Shown in pieces: positions 32,107-35,394 of a DNA stretch of 35,394 nucleotides. The first letter of the stretch is position 1. The number at the start of each line of letters is the position of its first letter. The position numbers were made by a program, and so were the translations under genes. This stretch comes from an uncultured Spirochaetaceae bacterium (GTDB lineage Bacteria; Spirochaetota; Spirochaetia; Treponematales; Treponemataceae). Below the pieces are notes generated by a model, which was given only the letters and a program-made list of their open reading frames with translations, had not been told where the DNA came from and did no database searches. The stretch spans positions 1 to 35,394 of the forward strand of contig CADBRT010000038.1 in the NCBI GenBank assembly GCA_902797055.1, written 5' to 3'.

Positions 32107-32887
32107 ATTCAAGTCGCTGCGTAAGTTCATTGATAGTCCGCGTCAGCCGTTCCCGTTCCTTTTCAAGCTTCGTTTTGGGATCGGCTTCTGTGGCTTTTTT
32201 CTTCATCATGGTTATTACAGAATCTGGACTCTTGCCGCTTTTGATAGCATCGGTTATTTTCGCGCGCTCATCAGGCTTTTTTGCGGCTGCGACAATCTTC
32301 ATGTTGTCAAATCCCATCTCTGCATCTTCGTTTGTCAGCACACTTACGCGCTGTGCTGATTTCGCTGTATTGCGGGGAAGCTGCAGCACTCTGTCCACGT
32401 AATCTTCATAGCGGATGTTCGCATCGTCGCACAACTGCTGTGCTTTTACAAGCGCCCGCCCGAACTCAATCATCAGCTGTCCGTTGGGTATAATGTACTT
32501 CTCCTTGATCTCTTTCGTCAGAGTTTCGAGTTCAGGTGAAGTTGCTACATCAATCGTGTAGTACCCTTTCTGTTCCGCGATTTCCAGCAGTCCTTCGAAC
32601 TTTGCCCAGAAATAGCGGGTGTGGCACCTCGCCTGATGCGGAGGTTCCTTGCCGCCGTTCTCTGCAATGCGCTCTTCGTTTATGAGGTGGTGCGTATATT
32701 CGTGCACGGCGGTGTATATGAGCTGATTGTCTGTCTTGAAATTTTTGTTATGAAGGATGATTTCTCTCGTGTCCGGCTTGTACAGACCGTTCACCCGCTT
32801 GCTCTCCTTTCCAGACTGCACAACTGAAAATTCCAGCTTTGTATCTGCAACATCGAGCAGTATGTCTTTGATTTTCTCGTTATCCAT
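32078..32887 (-). CDS. Zinc-peptidase-like protein (HExxH, SprT/YgjP-like) with coiled coil
   Basis: 269 residues, no signal peptide. The metal site VHEYTHHLINEE (61-72) is HExxH. Downstream CHTRYFWAKFEGLLEIAE (88-105) has the H-x3-FW pattern seen in YgjP/WLM/SprT-type minigluzincins, so His89 may be the third zinc ligand. The rest differs: a helical middle, and a C-terminal coiled coil (about 235-269) with KLEKERERLTRTINELTQRL. Not assigned to a known family by eye. It begins the operon with the secreted protein and rsmG. The start codon directly follows a hairpin whose loop holds GGTGGGG. Confidence 0.6.
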   Translation of the reverse strand: MDNEKIKDILLDVADTKLEFSVVQSGKESKRVNGLYKPDTREIILHNKNFKTDNQLIYTAVHEYTHHLINEERIAENGGKEPPHQARCHTRYFWAKFEGLLEIAEQKGYYTIDVATSPELETLTKEIKEKYIIPNGQLMIEFGRALVKAQQLCDDANIRYEDYVDRVLQLPRNTAKSAQRVSVLTNEDAEMGFDNMKIVAAAKKPDERAKITDAIKSGKSPDSVITMMKKKATEADPKTKLEKERERLTRTINELTQRLEYVEESLANL

Positions 32888-32911
32888 CCTTTAAACCCCA
32901 CCATTTAAAGG
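32888..32911 (-). promoter_or_regulatory. Hairpin presenting the ribosome-binding site
   Basis: On the minus strand CCTTTAAA (32911-32904), loop TGGTGGGG, TTTAAAGG (32895-32888), then ATG at 32887. The 8-bp arms are exact. The loop contains the only Shine-Dalgarno-like sequence, 8 nt from the ATG. Confidence 0.65.
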
Positions 32912-32919
32912 TTTTTACT

Positions 32920-32928
32920 AGTATATCA
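32920..32928 (-). promoter_or_regulatory. Extended -10 promoter of zinc-peptidase operon
   Basis: Minus-strand TGA (32928-32926) then TATACT (32925-32920). A start near 32913 would begin the mRNA just before the hairpin at 32911-32888, so the hairpin would be nearly the whole leader. Confidence 0.55.
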
Positions 32929-33018
32929 CTGTTTATGCTGTTTTACCAGTAGAATTCGAAAAAAGAGCCGGTGGGAATGGAAACAGTCGTTCTGACGTGC
33001 ATTGCAAGGGGGGCGGAT

Positions 33019-34536
33019 ATGGATTACAATACAGGTGTGGTAAATTGCAGATTGTTACGAACTATAGTTTTCTGTTCTCTATTTCTCATACTTCGTGTTT
33101 CTGCCGTGAAAGCACAGTATATGTTCCCTCCTGAAATTTTCACTGAAGACGACATTGAGATGCCTATGGACGTAGAGAACACTCATGTTTCTCCGCTTGC
33201 AGTGCCGGAACAGCTTGCACGGCAACGGGCGGATATCGCAAAGGAAGATGAGGCCGCGAAACGAAGGGAACAGAACTTTGCCTCCATGTATACACAGAAG
33301 GAAGCAGACACCATTGCTGCCAATGTCTCTCGCGTAACAGCTCAGGCAGCCGGAGCCAAAGAACACAACCCGGTGACAACGGCGGAGGCGGAACAGGAAA
33401 TTGCCGGAATAGAGCAGATGAAACGGCTCGCCCTCAGATTTAAGGATTACTACAGCGAGGACAGCGAAGAGATGGTCGCCCTCATGGAATCACTTGAAGA
33501 GAATTACAGTATTCTGGAAAACAAGACCTTTCTTGCGACGTCCCTTGACGGAGGGCTTGTTCTCAGGTGCAGCGATTTCAACAGTCAGACTGAGGAGTGG
33601 ACGGTGACGGTTCGTTCTGAAATTCTCGGACGTACGGATTTGTTTAAGACAAAGTGCACGCTCTCTTACCGCGATTTGATATTCAAGCGGGGGCCTCTCT
33701 ACGGTTCCAAAAACTTAGGCTATGACTCCGATGAAGACGCGAACATTCTGATTGCGGACGCATTGTTCCGTAAGCGCGTACCCCTCCTGTACGCACGACT
33801 GTCCTATAAACTGATACGCTGGAGAGGGGCTTCGGAATACCGGCTTGTACCAGTCAGCTTCGATGTCGTGCGCACCGACACCAACCGCGTTGTCTATAAT
33901 TTGAAAGAGAAGGAGATGGACGGTGGTCTTGTCGCTTCTGTCTTTCCCGTAGAACTCCGCACTTCTACCCAAGTTGTCAAGGACAATGAAAAGTCAGATC
34001 GGTTTTTGGAGGAGGCGGGCAAGAAAGAGGAAAAAAGCAAGTACTCAGTCATCGGCAAACAGATTGACCGCCGCGCTCTGTTTGCCTCTGCCAGCACAAG
34101 GCTGTACAAAGAAGATAGCGACAACTTTGCCATTGGCAAGGTGACACTTGATGCCATCAATCTGAACCTTTCGCTTGGTATTACGGACTATCTGTTTGCA
34201 GGTGGACTGCTCGGTTTCGAATACAACGGTTCCCGCAAAGACTTCGACTATACAATAGGCGCATTTGCGGGTGCAAATTATACGTTCTGGAGTTTTCTGC
34301 GGCCGTACATACAAATAGGCACTGCATTCCACACAAGCATGGATGAAACATTTTCCGCCGGAGGCGGGCTGGATTTTATGTTCGGTAAGTTGATGTTCAA
34401 CTTGGACTACTCTTCCACGTGGCGCTATGCGTTCGACACCGACATCGTTGTTTCCAAGCAGAGCAATAAAAACAGAGTTCGCGGGGAGTGGAGCCACTAC
34501 AACACGTTTGCAGTTGGTGTCGGGGTCAACTGGTAG
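33019..34536 (+). CDS. Exported protein with C-terminal outer-membrane barrel
   Basis: 505 residues from the ATG at 33019, which has AAGGGGGG just upstream; the frame is open to 32971 but without a site. Signal peptide RLLRTIVFCSLFLILRVSAV with cleavage likely after VKA (about 32). Residues 55-120 are charged and helical (RQRADIAKEDEAAKRREQNF). The middle is a domain I do not recognise. The last ~150 residues alternate as amphipathic beta-strands with aromatic girdles (GLLGFEYNG, FAGANYTFWSFLRPYIQIG, LMFNLDYSSTWRYAF), ending NTFAVGVGVNW, with the terminal aromatic typical of barrel proteins. Likely outer-membrane anchored. Convergent with nth, overlapping by 11 nt. TAGAAT at 32950 could be its -10. 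Confidence 0.75.
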   Translation: MDYNTGVVNCRLLRTIVFCSLFLILRVSAVKAQYMFPPEIFTEDDIEMPMDVENTHVSPLAVPEQLARQRADIAKEDEAAKRREQNFASMYTQKEADTIAANVSRVTAQAAGAKEHNPVTTAEAEQEIAGIEQMKRLALRFKDYYSEDSEEMVALMESLEENYSILENKTFLATSLDGGLVLRCSDFNSQTEEWTVTVRSEILGRTDLFKTKCTLSYRDLIFKRGPLYGSKNLGYDSDEDANILIADALFRKRVPLLYARLSYKLIRWRGASEYRLVPVSFDVVRTDTNRVVYNLKEKEMDGGLVASVFPVELRTSTQVVKDNEKSDRFLEEAGKKEEKSKYSVIGKQIDRRALFASASTRLYKEDSDNFAIGKVTLDAINLNLSLGITDYLFAGGLLGFEYNGSRKDFDYTIGAFAGANYTFWSFLRPYIQIGTAFHTSMDETFSAGGGLDFMFGKLMFNLDYSSTWRYAFDTDIVVSKQSNKNRVRGEWSHYNTFAVGVGVNW

Positions 34537-35224
34537 CGCTCGTTTCGTGCCGTTTGTGCATGCACAAATCTGCAATGACACAGCTGTCGCACTTCGGTGC
34601 ACGTGCCGTACATATGTAGCGTCCATGCAATAAGAGCCAATGGTGAGCGAGCAGGGCGAACTCTTCGGGGACACGTTTCTCAAGGGAGGCTTCCACTGCT
34701 TCGGGGGTGCTTCCCGCTGCAATGCCTGTTTTGGGGCATACCCGCAGAAGATGGGTATCCACCGGCATGGTCGGCTGGTGGAAGATGACGTTGAGCACTA
34801 CGTTCGCGGTTTTTCTTCCGACGCCCGGCAACGACATCAGTGCTTCGCGTGTCGCAGGAACAGTTCCATTGAAATCAGTGATAAGCTTCTGGCTTAGAGC
34901 CAGTATATGGGTGGCTTTTGCATTGTAAAGCCCGATAGGCTTTATGTATGAGATGAGCCGCTCTCTGCCGAGCGCGAGCATGGCGGCGGGAGTGTCCGCC
35001 TCTTTATATAGCGCTTCGGTGGCTTCGTTTACAGATTTGTCTGTAGCCTGCGCGCTCAACACCACGCTTACCAAAAAGCAGTACGCGTTCGGAGCGTGGA
35101 GTTCAGGGAGCGGATTGGGGCGTTGTTTCTTAAGCCTCTTGAACACTTCCACGAGCTCATCGTGAGAGAGCAGGGGGAGTGCAGTGGCAGCAGACGCTGC
35201 GTCCTGTTTGTTTTTTTTCGTCAC
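34526..35224 (-). CDS. nth: Endonuclease III
   Basis: DNA glycosylase/AP lyase removing oxidised pyrimidines in base excision repair, 232 residues. Motifs: LVSVVLSAQATDKSVNEA (51-68), the helix-hairpin-helix LPGVGRKTANVVLNVI with the catalytic Lys, the catalytic Asp in MPVDTHLLRV, and the C-terminal iron-sulfur loop CTARAPKCDSCVIADLC with Cys-x6-Cys-x2-Cys-x5-Cys. The start is GTG at 35224, one nucleotide after the metK stop, and no better ATG lies nearby, so it is probably co-transcribed with metK. The N-terminus is longer than in E. coli Nth. Confidence 0.95.
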   Translation of the reverse strand: MTKKNKQDAASAATALPLLSHDELVEVFKRLKKQRPNPLPELHAPNAYCFLVSVVLSAQATDKSVNEATEALYKEADTPAAMLALGRERLISYIKPIGLYNAKATHILALSQKLITDFNGTVPATREALMSLPGVGRKTANVVLNVIFHQPTMPVDTHLLRVCPKTGIAAGSTPEAVEASLEKRVPEEFALLAHHWLLLHGRYICTARAPKCDSCVIADLCMHKRHETSATS

Positions 35225-35225
35225 G

Positions 35226-35394
35226 CTAGCGGATTGTTTCCTGCAGGGCTTTGACCATGTTCGTCTGTTCCCACGGGAACTCGCTTCTGCCGAAGTGTCC
35301 GTACGTCGCTGTCGCTTCGTAGATGGGGCGCTTGAGGTCGAGCGTTCTGATGATTCCGCCCGGCGTGCAGTCGAACACTTTCTTGACGGCTTCC
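35226..35394 (-). CDS. metK: S-adenosylmethionine synthetase, C-terminal end (partial)
   Basis: The last 55 codons and TAG stop of a gene entering from the right edge. The peptide reads [19 protein letters not shown], then [20 protein letters not shown] and [16 protein letters not shown], the standard MetK C-terminus (the GHFGR block is diagnostic). MetK makes S-adenosylmethionine from methionine and ATP. Most of the gene is outside the window. nth follows after 1 nt. Confidence 0.93.
   Translation of the reverse strand, partial: EAVKKVFDCTPGGIIRTLDLKRPIYEATATYGHFGRSEFPWEQTNMVKALQETIR

Noticed and set aside
1-35394. tRNA, rRNA, CRISPR arrays, insertion sequences, integrases, toxin-antitoxin or restriction genes
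   Set aside because: None could be recognised; the Mrr-like domain at 30180-30450 is part of a TPR membrane protein and lacks catalytic residues.

Overview
This 35.4 kb window looks like chromosomal DNA of a host-associated, anaerobic, motile spirochaete, most likely a Treponema. This assignment is an inference from gene content: two chemoreceptor loci, an HD-GYP signalling protein, a CBS-SpoIIE phosphatase, a treponemal-style membrane-anchored TPR protein, an outer-membrane barrel protein and amino-acid/sugar fermentation enzymes. No rRNA, tRNA, CRISPR array, insertion sequence or phage gene was seen. Coding density is very high. The only stretch over 300 bases without an intact gene is 14240-15110, which holds the wreck of a chemoreceptor gene.

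Layout. 27-4624 (+): tex and a Cache-type chemoreceptor. 4695-9911 (-): htpG, uvrB and an M29 aminopeptidase. 10070-11674 (+): a GAF/HD-GYP protein. 11755-12648 (-): a soluble glycerol-3-phosphate acyltransferase-like protein. 12884-14239 (+): glutamate dehydrogenase. 14326-15060 (-): chemoreceptor remnant. 15111-16346 (+): phenylacetate-CoA ligase-type enzyme. 16447-18911 (-): iorB and iorA. 19075-20070 (+): KDPG aldolase fused to a VOC (glyoxalase-fold) domain. 20144-22821 (+): CBS-SpoIIE phosphatase, RsmI-like methyltransferase and shikimate kinase, packed as an operon. 22795-23579 (-): Nfu and a Cys-tailed SlyD. 23662-24186 (-): DUF721/DciA-like gene. 24232-27237 (+): fruK and a degenerate GH95-like protein. 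27382-30458 (+): Lrp-type regulator, aminotransferase and a TPR/Mrr-like protein. 30442-32887 (-): rsmG, a secreted Ser/Thr-rich protein and a small zinc-peptidase-like protein. 33019-34536 (+): exported barrel protein. 34526-35394 (-): nth and the 3' end of metK.

How the genes may work together. Glutamate dehydrogenase, the aminotransferase, IorAB and the PaaK-type ligase would make a route from aromatic amino acids through arylpyruvates to arylacetyl-CoA and arylacetate, yielding reduced ferredoxin. FruK and KDPG aldolase indicate fructose and sugar-acid use. Several signalling outputs (chemotaxis, cyclic-di-GMP turnover, PP2C-type dephosphorylation) are interspersed.

The most notable signals are these. 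(1) At least six genes lack a Shine-Dalgarno and have a -10-like hexamer 6-10 nt before the start codon, suggesting leaderless or near-leaderless mRNAs. (2) Two proteins look like dead or repurposed enzymes: a GH95-like protein without the usual active-site motifs, and a membrane TPR protein with an Mrr-like domain whose catalytic Q-x-K is gone. (3) There is a KDPG aldolase-VOC fusion. (4) Precise dyads occur in several promoters or leaders, including a perfect 28-bp palindrome before iorA and a hairpin whose loop carries the ribosome-binding site of the zinc-peptidase gene. I found no clear multi-gene defence or other wholly new system. All calls come from reading the sequence by eye, without database searches.
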